Below, in pieces: positions 9,167-18,698 of a stretch of 31,851 nt of DNA (position 1 is the first letter of the stretch; each line of letters begins with the position of its first letter). The translations under genes and the position numbers were made by a program. Source of the stretch: Stramenopiles sp. TOSAG23-2 (taxonomy: Eukaryota; Sar); the NCBI GenBank assembly GCA_900128395.1, contig LT649366.1, forward strand, positions 1 to 31,851. The letters run 5' to 3'. The notes beneath the pieces were generated by a model that saw nothing but the letters and a program-made list of their open reading frames with translations, had not been told where the DNA came from and ran no database searches.

Positions 9167-9796
9167 ATGTTAAATGTAAAGAAAAAAAAAGAAAAACATG
9201 ATGGCGTGGAAAGTAAAAAAATGGAAGAAAATAATATTAAATTAAAAGCAATGGAAATTGATGATAATAAAAATGTTGAATTAACTAGTTTACCAATAAA
9301 AACAAAAAGATTATTAGATACGCAAATAGAATTCTTTCCAAAAATTATTAAAGAATTGCAAAAAACTGGCAGGAAAACGTCGCATTGGGCTTGGTATGTA
9401 TGGCCAACTACGATGCCAGGAAGATCAGATTCAAGAATCACAGCTGTTACAGAAGAATCTGCATATTCATTATTAAAGTTAACCAACTTAGATCAATGGA
9501 TTATGATATTAAATTTATTAGCAGAATATATGGAAAACAAAGTTAAAGAATATGAAAAACAAAAAAATAATGCGAAAAGTAATGATGATAGTTCCAAAGA
9601 AAAAACGAGGGAATTTTTTTTTCAAAGGAATCCAATAAGCAAAATTATACCACCTATTGATCATGGCCGTATTAAATTTTTTATACAATTTTGGCTTGTT
9701 GATAATGATAAGAATATAACAAAACAGTTTCCAACATTTTATAATGCCATTCATAAATTTAATGATATTTTTGAATATGGACTGTCGATCAAGTAA
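9167..9796 (+). CDS. DUF1810-like protein
   Basis: A 209-residue lysine-rich protein. Residues 68-80 read GRKTSHWAWYVWP, preceded by a Q-x-x-F...I-x-x-EL helix (about 53-66). This order, helix then GRK-x-SHW-x-W-x-x-x-P, closely follows the hallmark of the DUF1810 family, which is common in bacteria and of unknown function. After the motif come a helix with LLKLTNLDQWIMILNLL, a charged Lys/Asn/Asp linker (about 125-155), and a C-terminal segment with KFFIQFWLVDN. The family's usual serine-rich follow-up after the motif is only weakly kept. No signal or membrane segment. Assignment rests on the motif alone; the N-terminal 40 residues look like a disordered extension. Confidence 0.65.
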   Translation: MLNVKKKKEKHDGVESKKMEENNIKLKAMEIDDNKNVELTSLPIKTKRLLDTQIEFFPKIIKELQKTGRKTSHWAWYVWPTTMPGRSDSRITAVTEESAYSLLKLTNLDQWIMILNLLAEYMENKVKEYEKQKNNAKSNDDSSKEKTREFFFQRNPISKIIPPIDHGRIKFFIQFWLVDNDKNITKQFPTFYNAIHKFNDIFEYGLSIK

Positions 9797-10060
9797 TTGT
9801 ATTAAAATACACGAGTTACGAGGAGGTACGCGTAGACATCAGAGCGAGGGGGCCAAAAAAATTAAAACAATAAATGTATATATAATATATACTACATTTT
9901 TAAATTAAATTTGTATATATATATATATTATTTATGGGGTGCGCGCATGTGTGGTGGCAAAAAAAAATACACAAACGCTAGGACAATCAGTACACATTTT
10001 TTACAAAAATTCTTGAACCTATCATATATATTTATCACCTAAGTTTTCTCTCATCAAAAA
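9797..10060. other. Convergent gap with GT/GC alternating tract
   Basis: A 264-base gap between the 3' ends of the DUF1810-like and TauD genes. It contains TA runs (9913-9929) and an alternating purine-pyrimidine stretch GTGCGCGCATGTGTG starting at 9939, GT-rich on the strand of the upstream (+) gene. Confidence 0.5.
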
Positions 10061-11104
10061 TTACAATTTATTCATGATTGGTTTATAAAATGGTATTTTC
10101 TCTTCATCTGTTCTTCCTAATATAATACAACGTTCCATCAATCTTTTATGAGGCCAAAAATCACCAGATGCATAATGTTGACATGCTCGATTATCCCACA
10201 TTGCAACACTTCCATCTTGCCATTTAAATCTACATTGATATTCTGGATGATACATTTGCCTTTCCAAATGCTTCAATAAGTTTACTGCTTTATCTTGTTC
10301 CATTCCAATAATACCTTGTGTAAACGTTGGATTTACAAACAAGGCAGTCGCACCTGTTTCTGGATGTGTTCTTAATACTGGATGTATAGCACTAATATCG
10401 CCATGCCCATAAGGCGATCCTTTATGATATGCACGTAAATTTTGCAATTCTGCTTTTGTTTCATCATCCAAACCTTGATACATTGCATATGCATCGCAAA
10501 ATACAGTATCACCACCAACAGGTGCTGCTTTACGAGCTAATAATAATGTACCAATTGGTGGTTTTGGTGCCCATGTTACATCGCTATGCCAATTTGCTGC
10601 GGCATTTGGAAATTTTTCATTTGCATATAATTTCATCAATCCACGATGCCCTTCAACAGTTGGTAATTCCTCAAATCCTTTCTTTCCTGTCATGATAAGC
10701 ATTGGCTCATTATGCCATTCACCGTGTGTTCCACCTAAATCACCAAATTTTGAAGCAAATTCCAGTTGTTGTGCTGGTGTTATGTGCCCTTGGTTACGGA
10801 AAAAAACTACTTTTCGTTTTAACCAAATGGAACGAATATAATCAACTTCTTCTTGTGAAACATTTGCCATATCAATGCCATGAATTACAGTACCAATAGA
10901 TGAATTCAATGGTTCTAAATATATGTGCGGAAATTTCTCAGAACGTTCAATGACATGTGGTAACATGACCTTTTCAAGTTTTAAATTTTCATCACGTTCA
11001 TTAATAATATCTGTTGTAGGTTTTGTATTATTCGGTTGGCCTGATAATGCTACTCCTTTGAATTTATTAGACATTCTTATTTTATATTCTTTCAATGTCG
11101 TCAT
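10061..11104 (-). CDS. TauD/TfdA-family 2-oxoglutarate dioxygenase
   Basis: A 347-residue protein covering the full TauD/TfdA fold. Key residues: GTVIHGIDMANV near the N-terminus of the domain (about 52-63), KRKVVFFRNQ, the iron ligands NWHSDVTW (His173, Asp175), and the distal CQHYA (His310) with arginines at 321/325 for 2-oxoglutarate. The loop after HSD (PPIGTLLLARKAAPVGGDT) is typical of the family. Such enzymes hydroxylate and cleave sulfonates, phenoxyacetates or other small organic acids; this member's substrate is not predictable. The ATG at 11104 starts an extra basic leader of about 10 residues; the second Met at residue 11 is an alternative. There is no clear targeting peptide. It faces the fucosyltransferase-like gene across a divergent promoter region. 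Confidence 0.92.
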   Translation of the reverse strand: MTTLKEYKIRMSNKFKGVALSGQPNNTKPTTDIINERDENLKLEKVMLPHVIERSEKFPHIYLEPLNSSIGTVIHGIDMANVSQEEVDYIRSIWLKRKVVFFRNQGHITPAQQLEFASKFGDLGGTHGEWHNEPMLIMTGKKGFEELPTVEGHRGLMKLYANEKFPNAAANWHSDVTWAPKPPIGTLLLARKAAPVGGDTVFCDAYAMYQGLDDETKAELQNLRAYHKGSPYGHGDISAIHPVLRTHPETGATALFVNPTFTQGIIGMEQDKAVNLLKHLERQMYHPEYQCRFKWQDGSVAMWDNRACQHYASGDFWPHKRLMERCIILGRTDEEKIPFYKPIMNKL

Positions 11105-11597
11105 TATGTAATTAATTATATGTGTGTATAACGATTGTATATGTTGTGTAACTTGTATTATTGTTATTATTGTTGTTGTTATTGATATAGTGGATGATGT
11201 TGTTGTTACTTGTTGTATGTTGTATATGTATATATCTATACGTGTCAGTCGAGTAGACTATTACATCTTGAATAACCAAATATACAACTTTGATGTGTGT
11301 TGTGTGTCCAACTCCGTGTGAGAAGAAGAAAAGAAAGTACAAAATGTCCGTATTAATATATAGTTTTTTGTACCTATATAGATTATTTTACTTTGAGTCC
11401 AAAAAGGAAGTTATTATTAAAGGTTAAAGTCTGGAAGTCCAGAAAAAAGTCTGCAGTAATTTTGCAAAACAAAGTTGAAGTATTTGCTGGGTGCCTACAT
11501 ATACATTATATACAATAATACTCTTTTAATAATTTATATATAGATATCAACGAAACTGGGCCTTTAAGAGACGAAGTTCATTAATACTTATTATGTC
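11105..11597. other. Divergent promoter region between TauD and fucosyltransferase-like genes
   Basis: About 490 bases with GTT/ATT-rich repeats (11155-11215), short GT tracts (11119-11125, 11291-11309) and a small perfect palindrome TCTGGA-AG-TCCAGA at 11430-11443 that might be a protein-binding site. No gene is supported. Confidence 0.45.
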
Positions 11598-13037
11598 ATG
11601 CCTTGTAGTCGAAAGATTAGTAAAGCATTTTTCATTTTTTCTGCTCAATCTACTCCACGAAGTTTATTTAGAGTAGTTGTTGTAACCATTACCACATATC
11701 TAGTGTTTACGGCGACGTTCAGAAACAGTAACCATGCAGCCGTCGGGGGAAAATGTGATACGTTGCTTAACTTAAATGGTTGCAGAAAGCATCTGCGCAA
11801 AAAACGCCATCATAGAAAAGATCATCGCAGAAAAAAGCATACTAATACTTCTTTGTCAATATCAAATACGAATAAAAAGCCTCCAAATTTATTTGAAAGG
11901 CCTCCAGTTGGTCTAAATGAACCAGCCAAATTACGCGTTTCTCGACACAAAACACCTATGGCACTCGAAGAAATGGATCATCACAGAAAAAAGCATACTA
12001 ATACTACTTTGTCAATATCAAATACGAATAAAAAGCCTCCAAATTTATTTGAAAGGCCTCCAGTTGGTCCAAATGAACTAGCCAAATCACGCGTTTCTCG
12101 ACACAAAACACCTATGACACTCGAAGAAATGGATCTTTATAAAAAACTAACGAACTGTAGTAGACCTCAATTCGCGACTCGATTCAATTGTCAGACAGGC
12201 AATGTACCACAAGGGTTTGGGTCGTGTTTTCATGTCTTATCGCAACGAGTTGCAGATAGTATTGACAAGGGCGCAACCATGCATTATTCTGGTAAAACCA
12301 TTTGGAGCAAAAAGCCATTGTTTGGCGATTACTTTGATTTTCCATGGTGTCCTGGTTCCTTAGAACCCGCTGAAATTTTAGACTATGCTGATGAAGGAAC
12401 ATATTGGTCTTACGACAGTCCTTCCGTATTTATGGACTTCGATTCAAAACAAAAATTTCGGCGGATTTTCACCGGTCTTATGTTTAGACATATAAAGCCT
12501 CAAATCTTAGAAGATGTGGACAACTGGCCATATCCATCTCCAGATGTTGTTGTACATATTCGATGGGGAGATAAAATAACATCCGGCGAAAGTAAAAATA
12601 TAAGTATTTACAAATATATTGATGCGGTTTCATCTTTTCGCCCACCCCAAAAAGCAAATGTATTTTTAATGACCGTATCAACAGAAGCAGCGAGATTGTT
12701 CATTGAACATGCGCCACAATCTTGGAACATAACCATCGACCCATCTTTGAAATATTACCAACACCATGACGATTCTAAATTTGGCATTGCAAATACACTT
12801 CAGGAAACGCATGGTACATTAGGCATAGATCTCGTAAAGGCATGCCTCCACGCGTCAAAGGCAAACATGTATGTATTAAACACTGAAAGCAATATTTCGA
12901 GACTTTTAGATGAAATACGACAAACTTCACGCTCAACACAAATTACAAAAAGAGTAGATTTGGCATCTACAGATGTATCCGTTGCTGAATATAACCATAG
13001 GCATTGGCGAAGATTACTTTCAACGCCATTTAGATAA
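11598..13037 (+). CDS. Fucosyltransferase-like (GT23-like) type II membrane protein with internal 52-residue tandem repeat
   Basis: A 479-residue protein with a short cytosolic N-terminus and a hydrophobic anchor at about 23-41 (FRVVVVTITTYLVFTATF), the layout of Golgi glycosyltransferases. The stem is basic and carries two copies of a 52-residue unit (about 75-126 and 127-178), each with KKPPNLFERPPVG and SRHKTPM. The catalytic part (about 200-470) has HIRWGDK at 320-326, comparable with the H-x-R-x-x-D-K donor motif of alpha-1,6-fucosyltransferases and related O-fucosyltransferases, and a C-terminal GTLGIDLVKACLHASKANMY block matching the family's conserved end. It probably transfers fucose from GDP-fucose to glycans; exact linkage is unknown. 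Codon use is noticeably less AT-biased than the next gene (many NCG and NGC codons), so it may be a recently expanded or acquired copy. Confidence 0.75.
   Translation: MPCSRKISKAFFIFSAQSTPRSLFRVVVVTITTYLVFTATFRNSNHAAVGGKCDTLLNLNGCRKHLRKKRHHRKDHRRKKHTNTSLSISNTNKKPPNLFERPPVGLNEPAKLRVSRHKTPMALEEMDHHRKKHTNTTLSISNTNKKPPNLFERPPVGPNELAKSRVSRHKTPMTLEEMDLYKKLTNCSRPQFATRFNCQTGNVPQGFGSCFHVLSQRVADSIDKGATMHYSGKTIWSKKPLFGDYFDFPWCPGSLEPAEILDYADEGTYWSYDSPSVFMDFDSKQKFRRIFTGLMFRHIKPQILEDVDNWPYPSPDVVVHIRWGDKITSGESKNISIYKYIDAVSSFRPPQKANVFLMTVSTEAARLFIEHAPQSWNITIDPSLKYYQHHDDSKFGIANTLQETHGTLGIDLVKACLHASKANMYVLNTESNISRLLDEIRQTSRSTQITKRVDLASTDVSVAEYNHRHWRRLLSTPFR
11821..12132 (+). repeat. Two-copy 156-bp in-frame tandem repeat
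   Basis: Copy one 11821-11976 and copy two 11977-12132 differ at only a handful of positions by eye. The period of 156 bp equals 52 codons, so the reading frame is preserved. Some differences change amino acids (for example Leu to Pro and Leu to Ser), showing the copies have begun to diverge. Confidence 0.92.
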
Positions 13038-13497
13038 TGATTTAGATGCCGTATGTGATTTTGTGTGTGTGTGATTGATAAAAGTGTTGTTTGAACGATG
13101 AATGTCCCCCATCGAATGAGGAAGTTCGTTGTCTACGTTCTATATTGCTTCCTCATCAAAATCATTGAATTTTTGCTTTATATGATAAGGTTTTTGATCA
13201 GATTTTTTAGGCAGATTTTTCTCAATGCTGAGCCGTTATAAATAAAAATTAAAACGACACAGTATTAAAATATGTGGGAAAATGTGTATGCAGGGTTGTA
13301 CAAATTATTATAGTATATATATATAAATATATAGAGATATATATATATAACAAGATCTAATTAAACACAGCTAACCACTTAGCAAGTAGACATATTTTTA
13401 TTATATCAAAGAACAAATCTCATTCATTCATACCATTCAATTGTTATTATTGAAGTATAATAATATATATACACATAACAAAAACACACCAAGAAAC
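13038..13497. other. Intergenic region with 3' GT tract and hairpin
   Basis: Behind the fucosyltransferase-like stop come a GT tract at 13062-13073 and an inverted repeat with 9-bp perfect arms (ATGAGGAAG 13116-13124, CTTCCTCAT 13148-13156, loop 23). TA-rich DNA follows up to the MFS start. No additional gene is seen. Confidence 0.5.
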
Positions 13498-14859
13498 ATG
13501 CCAAAAAATAACAATGAGAAAAGATGGAATATATTATTTTTTTATTGGTTTTGTCATGCATTAGTGGGTGGAAGTGCGCGTGTAATTTTTGAATCAAATT
13601 TGCCCAACATTATTCATAATACAAATGAATATCGAGATTTCACACAAGCTGATGTGCCAATATTATTATCCATCGGGACATTAGTAACTATTGTTGCAAA
13701 GTTTTCTAGTGGATTATTTATTGGAGCACTTGGGCCATATGGCATTGGTGTTGGTAGCTTATTTGCTTGTGGTATGATTATTATGTCATGTGGCATTATA
13801 ACCTCAAACAATACTCCTTTATTATCGATATTTTTAGGATGGTACTTAATGAGATTTTTTCAATCAGCTACATGGCCTGCAGCCAATGTACTATTTGATG
13901 CATGGTTTCCTACAAATGAACATGGGCGTGCATGGGGTGTGATGTCCACTGCATCAAGAACTGGTGTTATGTTAGTTTCATTTACGATTGCATATTTAAG
14001 CACAAGTACAACGATACAATTAAACTTTTTAGGTTGTGGTATATTTTTATGTTTGTATGGTATAATTCTTAGCTTTAATTTGAAAAACGAGCCACCACCA
14101 CCAACAGAAGAAGAAGATACTGGAAATGACAATAAGATTGAGAAAAAAAGTAGTAAAAAAACAGAAAAAAAAGAATCTATTCATAATGTTGGAAAAAAAA
14201 GTTTTTGGAATGAACTGTTTGATTGTACAATTTTTGAACCAACATTTTATTTTGCTGCATTAGTTCAAGCATCGACAACACCTATTGCTGAATTTCAATC
14301 TCAAGTACCAATATGGTTAAGCATGGATAAAACATTAACTCAGACACATATTAGTATTGGTGTAAGTGCATGGCATGCTGGTATTTTATGTTCTGTATCA
14401 ATATTTGGTATTTTATTTGATAAAGTTAAATCATATACTCATAAAGGTTTTTTACTTGCAATACCAATGCTTTGTAATTATATATTATTTTCCATAGTAT
14501 TGAGTGATTTTAATGTTGAGGATCAAATTATTGTTGGCCCGAAAATGAAAATTGGGGTTGCATTTCTATTAGGATTCACATTAGCACCAGCATTTTATTT
14601 ATGTATGGGTACATGGACAATGAAACATGCAACAAGGCGTGTTATGGCTACATCAAATTCTTTTGTTGACGTATTTGGATATGGTGGTTCCGTTTTAGTT
14701 TTATATCTTCAACAAAGCAAAGATTCTTCAAATCCAATGAAAGAATTAATTAGAATATTTACATATTGTTCTCTTTTATGTAGCATTGCATTGTTAATTT
14801 TGTTTGTTTATTTTGAAGAACATTATCATAAAACAACCGGGAAAGCAAAGGAAGATTAA
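13498..14859 (+). CDS. Major facilitator superfamily transporter
   Basis: 453 residues from the ATG at 13498 (the open frame upstream lacks ATG). About twelve hydrophobic helices are visible in two groups separated by a charged central loop (about 205-240; EEEDTGNDNKIEKKSSKKTE), the standard MFS 6+6 layout. Helix 2-3 loop contains KFSSGLFIGALGPYGIG, similar to the MFS signature G-x-x-x-D/G-R-x-G. WPAANVLFDAWFP in helix 4-5 and the GRAWGVMSTASRTG segment recall sugar-phosphate or organic-anion permeases of the GlpT/MFS_1 kind. Substrate is not assignable. It probably sits in the plasma membrane or an organelle envelope; no clear targeting presequence is visible. It follows the fucosyltransferase-like gene on the same strand but has its own upstream region. 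Confidence 0.9.
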   Translation: MPKNNNEKRWNILFFYWFCHALVGGSARVIFESNLPNIIHNTNEYRDFTQADVPILLSIGTLVTIVAKFSSGLFIGALGPYGIGVGSLFACGMIIMSCGIITSNNTPLLSIFLGWYLMRFFQSATWPAANVLFDAWFPTNEHGRAWGVMSTASRTGVMLVSFTIAYLSTSTTIQLNFLGCGIFLCLYGIILSFNLKNEPPPPTEEEDTGNDNKIEKKSSKKTEKKESIHNVGKKSFWNELFDCTIFEPTFYFAALVQASTTPIAEFQSQVPIWLSMDKTLTQTHISIGVSAWHAGILCSVSIFGILFDKVKSYTHKGFLLAIPMLCNYILFSIVLSDFNVEDQIIVGPKMKIGVAFLLGFTLAPAFYLCMGTWTMKHATRRVMATSNSFVDVFGYGGSVLVLYLQQSKDSSNPMKELIRIFTYCSLLCSIALLILFVYFEEHYHKTTGKAKED

Positions 14860-15172
14860 AAGTTTGTGGACGGGTGAGTAATTTTTAAAAAATGCGTGCC
14901 CGTGTGCATGTGTATGCATCATGTGAAATACGTCGTAGAGATATTTTTTTATTTTTTAATTCTATTGTGTGTATATATTTGACGAACTTTGTACATGTAG
15001 GAATCTCTGTTACTCTCGTAAAAATTTTATTTTTAATAATTTTAAATAAAAATATAAAAAAGTATGAAAGTTTTTTTTTCAAATTTTTTACATATTGAAA
15101 GCCAATATTAGTATCTACACACACGCGCGCGCGCACACACGTGTTTGTACATGTATATATATTCACACACTA
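14860..15172. other. Convergent gap with Z-DNA-prone tract
   Basis: Between MFS (+) and phosphoglucomutase (-) 3' ends. A GT-rich piece on the MFS sense strand lies at 14892-14917. Positions 15117-15144 form 28 bases of strict purine-pyrimidine alternation (CA, then GC, then CA/GT), which read on the minus strand is a GT/GC tract downstream of the phosphoglucomutase stop. Confidence 0.7.
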
Positions 15173-17035
15173 CTACAATGTTCTTCTTAATCCATTTTTA
15201 GCTGGTTCCAACATTTCTTCAATAACATATTTAGCCATTTCCGCCACTCTTTCTTTTGCCTTTTCCAATGATTTATCACTTAATTCAAAATAATATTTCA
15301 ATTTTGGTTCTGTACCACTTAAACGGAATGTTGCTACACATCCATTTTGAAATGTATAAGTCAACATATTGCTACTAGATGTTGGTAATATTGGTTTGCC
15401 ATCTTTTTGCTCCGAATCATATCCTTCACCTGTTAAATCACGTATGTGTGTAATTTTATAATTACCAACTCTCAACCAATAATGTCCATTATTACGCAAT
15501 CGATTGAATATATTATTAATCACCGTTTGATCTTTCCAAAATAAGTATCCATTATATTGTGCAAAATAACCATATGTTTGGCATAATTGATCTAAATGTT
15601 CTGTTATAGATATTTGTTTTTCATTTTTTAAATATTGTGCCATTTCGCTAAATACAGCAGCAGCAACAACACCATCTTTATCTCGTACTATATCACCAAT
15701 GCAAAAACCTATTGCTTCTTCATACGAAAATAACACTTGATTTCCAAGCTTTTCCAATTGTTCCGTGCGATTTCCCATCCATTTAAAACCTGTCATTGTA
15801 TCTTCATAATTAAAGCCTTCTTTCATCGCCATTGCACGTATCATTTTACTTGAAACTGTACTATTTAACATGTAAATATTTTTGCCATCATTATTTGTTG
15901 TATCATTATTATTATTTACATAGCACGACCACATCCAATGTGCAAATAATATACCTATTTCGTTTCCAGAAAATACTTTCCAATCACTTGCAATCACTTT
16001 ATCCGTACTTGTAGTGGTAATCCGCTCTGCAACTGCTAAACGATCAGCATCTGGATCATTTGCAAGTATAATTGTTGCACCAACTTCATTTGCAGTTTTC
16101 ATTGCAAATTGTAATGCACCAGCACCTTCTTCTGGATTAGGAAAATCTACTGTTGGAAATGTAGGATCTGGATCACATTGTTCTTTTACAGGCGTATATG
16201 GTGGTAGATCAAAGTTTTTAAATGATCGAACGCACCATTGATGTCCAACACCATGCATTGCAGTATAAACAATCTTTGGATTATCATCTTTTTCTGCCCA
16301 TTCTGCATGTTTATTGCGATAGAAACATAATTTTTCACCTGATTTTTTGTAATATTCATCTGCAACTTCATCCGTCGGATCAGAACATAATGTATTGGAT
16401 GTTACTGTATTTAATTCATTTGCATTATATTGAATCCATGGTTTTAAATTTTTTAAAATGGATGCTGCAATATTTTTATCATGCGGTGTAATAATTTGTG
16501 CACCATTTGCCCAATATACTTTATATCCATCATCTTCCTTTGGATTATGAGATGCTGTTACCATAATTCCTGCAACACAATTTTTATGTAGTGTACAAAA
16601 TGCTGCAATAGGTGTTGCAACAAAGCCTTGTTTTTCCATTAAATACACTTTAAATCCGCGTTGTAAAAATGCAGCTGCAGTTAATAATCCAAATCGTTTT
16701 GATGATAATGCACCATTTTCCGTTGCACGATGATCAAAACCTATTGCAATACCACGTTCATGTGCAACATCAGCACCAAATTGTTCTTCCAAATACATTG
16801 CAAGACCTTGTGATGTTTGTATAACAACAAGATCATTCATACATGAATATCCTGGACCCATTCTTGCACGTAGACCAGCAGTACCAAATGCTAAACGTTT
16901 TCCTAACATTTTTTTCAATGTATCAACATCGTTGCTTTCCAATGCTTCACTTACTAATTGTTTTGTATATGAATTTGGATCCCACGATATATATTCTTTA
17001 GCAACATTTATAATATCAGTAGCTATTGACGACAT
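15173..17035 (-). CDS. PGM2: Phosphoglucomutase / phosphopentomutase (PGM2-type)
   Basis: A 620-residue enzyme of the alpha-D-phosphohexomutase superfamily. Domain I has FGTAGLRARMGPG near residue 50 and the active-site loop TASHNPKEDDGYKVYW with phosphoserine Ser162. Domain II has the magnesium loop DPDADR (Asp327, 329, 331). Domain III has the sugar loop SYEEAIGF, and domain IV the phosphate loop RLSGTEPKLKYY. Length and these motifs match eukaryotic PGM2-type enzymes, which interconvert glucose-1-phosphate and glucose-6-phosphate, and ribose-1-phosphate and ribose-5-phosphate. PGM2 and the glucose-1,6-bisphosphate synthase PGM2L1 share these motifs, but the former is more likely in a protist. 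No targeting peptide is seen, so it is likely cytosolic. All key residues are intact. Confidence 0.95.
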   Translation of the reverse strand: MSSIATDIINVAKEYISWDPNSYTKQLVSEALESNDVDTLKKMLGKRLAFGTAGLRARMGPGYSCMNDLVVIQTSQGLAMYLEEQFGADVAHERGIAIGFDHRATENGALSSKRFGLLTAAAFLQRGFKVYLMEKQGFVATPIAAFCTLHKNCVAGIMVTASHNPKEDDGYKVYWANGAQIITPHDKNIAASILKNLKPWIQYNANELNTVTSNTLCSDPTDEVADEYYKKSGEKLCFYRNKHAEWAEKDDNPKIVYTAMHGVGHQWCVRSFKNFDLPPYTPVKEQCDPDPTFPTVDFPNPEEGAGALQFAMKTANEVGATIILANDPDADRLAVAERITTTSTDKVIASDWKVFSGNEIGILFAHWMWSCYVNNNNDTTNNDGKNIYMLNSTVSSKMIRAMAMKEGFNYEDTMTGFKWMGNRTEQLEKLGNQVLFSYEEAIGFCIGDIVRDKDGVVAAAVFSEMAQYLKNEKQISITEHLDQLCQTYGYFAQYNGYLFWKDQTVINNIFNRLRNNGHYWLRVGNYKITHIRDLTGEGYDSEQKDGKPILPTSSSNMLTYTFQNGCVATFRLSGTEPKLKYYFELSDKSLEKAKERVAEMAKYVIEEMLEPAKNGLRRTL

Positions 17036-17756
17036 ATTTTTATTTTTTAATGATGTTACTTTCTAATTAATATTTTTTGTTATTATCTATTCCAAATTGT
17101 ATATTTTGAGAATAAATATGGTATATTGCCGTATATAAAGAAAGAAAAAAAGTTGATGCAAATCAAGTTCTTATATATATATATATAATAATACGTATTG
17201 GTCTTTGCTTTCAAACTATAAATACCTCTATATACATATATATATATACATATGTGTGCATAATATAAAACATCAATAAAATATATAAGAGAGGTCTAAG
17301 TGGGAGTTTAAGTTTATTTTTTAGCTTACGACAACACTCTAACACGACGACTCGTTTACGCGTTCTTCTTCATTTTTCTCCATACTGTGCCATTATAAAA
17401 TAATTTGTTTATTCGCGAATATCCCTTCTATCATAAATACAGGTACACAGCATTAGGAAATGTTGTAAGATTTTTTGGTTGCGAAAAAAACCAAAAAAGA
17501 AGAAACTTTAAAAATACCGACCTAGACCGGAATAGATATTTTTTTATCATAAAAAACATATCTTTTGTAATAGGAAAGTGAATCAACCAGATATATACTC
17601 TGTGTATAGATAACAGTATCAATAAAACAACTAATCATATATTCTTCATATTTGCATTTTGTCATTTATATATATATATATTATATATATAATACGTATA
17701 AATTATATTATATTATAGATAGATATAATTTATAAGAAGAAGAAAAAAAAAATTGC
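17036..17756. other. Divergent intergenic region between PGM and SDR genes
   Basis: About 720 bases of AT-rich DNA with TA runs (17174-17188, 17668-17692) and a mixed-composition stretch at 17290-17400. An imperfect palindrome lies at 17698-17734 (TATAAATTATA... ...TATAATTTATA), just before the SDR gene. No tRNA, ORF or repeat family is recognisable. Confidence 0.5.
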
Positions 17757-18593
17757 ATGAGCAAAGTTCATTCAAATAATAATAATTACAACGACGAAAA
17801 AATAAAAATGGCATTAGCTAATAAAATTGCATTGATAACAGGTGCTTCCTCTGGAATAGGACTTGCTACTGCGAAATTGTTTGCAAAAAATGGTTGCAAA
17901 GTAGCTGCAACTGGAAGAAATGAAGCAGCGTTAAATAAATTAGTACAAGAAATTACTGCTAATGGTGGAGTTGCTAAAGGTTTTGTTGGTGATGTTACAG
18001 ATGATGCTGATGTAAAACGTGTTGTTTCATCTGCTGTGCAAGAATTTGGTGCGCTTAATATTTTAGTAAATAATGCTGGTGTATTAAAAGGTGGTGCTAC
18101 GGATGCAGTTGATATGGATAATTTTGATTTTAACATGTCGGTAAATGCTCGTGGTGTATTTTGTTTCATGAACAATGCAATTCCACATTTAAAAGAAAGT
18201 AAAGATTCATCGATTGTAAATGTTTCCTCTGTCAATGGCATGCAAAGTTTTGGTGGTTGTATGTCATATTGTGCATCAAAAGCTGCATGTGATATGATCA
18301 TGAGATGTGCAAGTGTTGATTTAGCACCATTTGGAATTAGGGTAAATAATGTTAATCCAGGTGTTGTCATTACTGAATTACAAAAACGTGGAGGATTAGA
18401 TGATGATTCTTATGCAGCATTTGTAGATCGTTCCATTAAAGTAACACATCCATTAAGTGCAGCATTGGAACGATGTGCACAACCTGAGGAAGTTGCTGAA
18501 TGTATCATGTTTTTAGCAAGCGATAAAGCAAGTTATGTCACTGGTACTACATTAAAAGTTGATGGTGGAAGAGGAAATGCAGGAATGCGCTAG
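17757..18593 (+). CDS. Short-chain dehydrogenase/reductase (classical SDR)
   Basis: 278 residues from the ATG at 17757; an in-frame Met at residue 18 (17808) sits directly before the Rossmann strand and is an equally good start. Motifs: TGASSGIG (28-35) binds the dinucleotide, NNAG structural motif follows, catalytic Ser158, Tyr171 and Lys175 lie in SSVNG and SYCASK, then NNVNPGVV and a C-terminal YVTGTTLKVDGG. This is the classical FabG-like SDR pattern using NAD(H) or NADP(H); Arg/Asn after the second strand (TGRNE) favours NADPH. The substrate is unknown; family members act on 3-oxoacyl-ACP, sugars, steroids or other alcohols. No membrane segment. Flanked by a large gene-poor region downstream. 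Confidence 0.92.
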   Translation: MSKVHSNNNNYNDEKIKMALANKIALITGASSGIGLATAKLFAKNGCKVAATGRNEAALNKLVQEITANGGVAKGFVGDVTDDADVKRVVSSAVQEFGALNILVNNAGVLKGGATDAVDMDNFDFNMSVNARGVFCFMNNAIPHLKESKDSSIVNVSSVNGMQSFGGCMSYCASKAACDMIMRCASVDLAPFGIRVNNVNPGVVITELQKRGGLDDDSYAAFVDRSIKVTHPLSAALERCAQPEEVAECIMFLASDKASYVTGTTLKVDGGRGNAGMR

Positions 18594-18666
18594 CTGGGTA
18601 GTTGAAAAAAATTAAAAAAAAAAAGATGGACGAGGTAAAATCATAATGGGTGAACCTGGTGAACAG

Positions 18667-18698
<32 letters not shown>

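Noticed and set aside
17786-18370. 194-codon minus-strand open frame opposite the SDR gene
   Set aside because: It mirrors the SDR codons; the plus strand carries all SDR motifs, so this is an antisense shadow.
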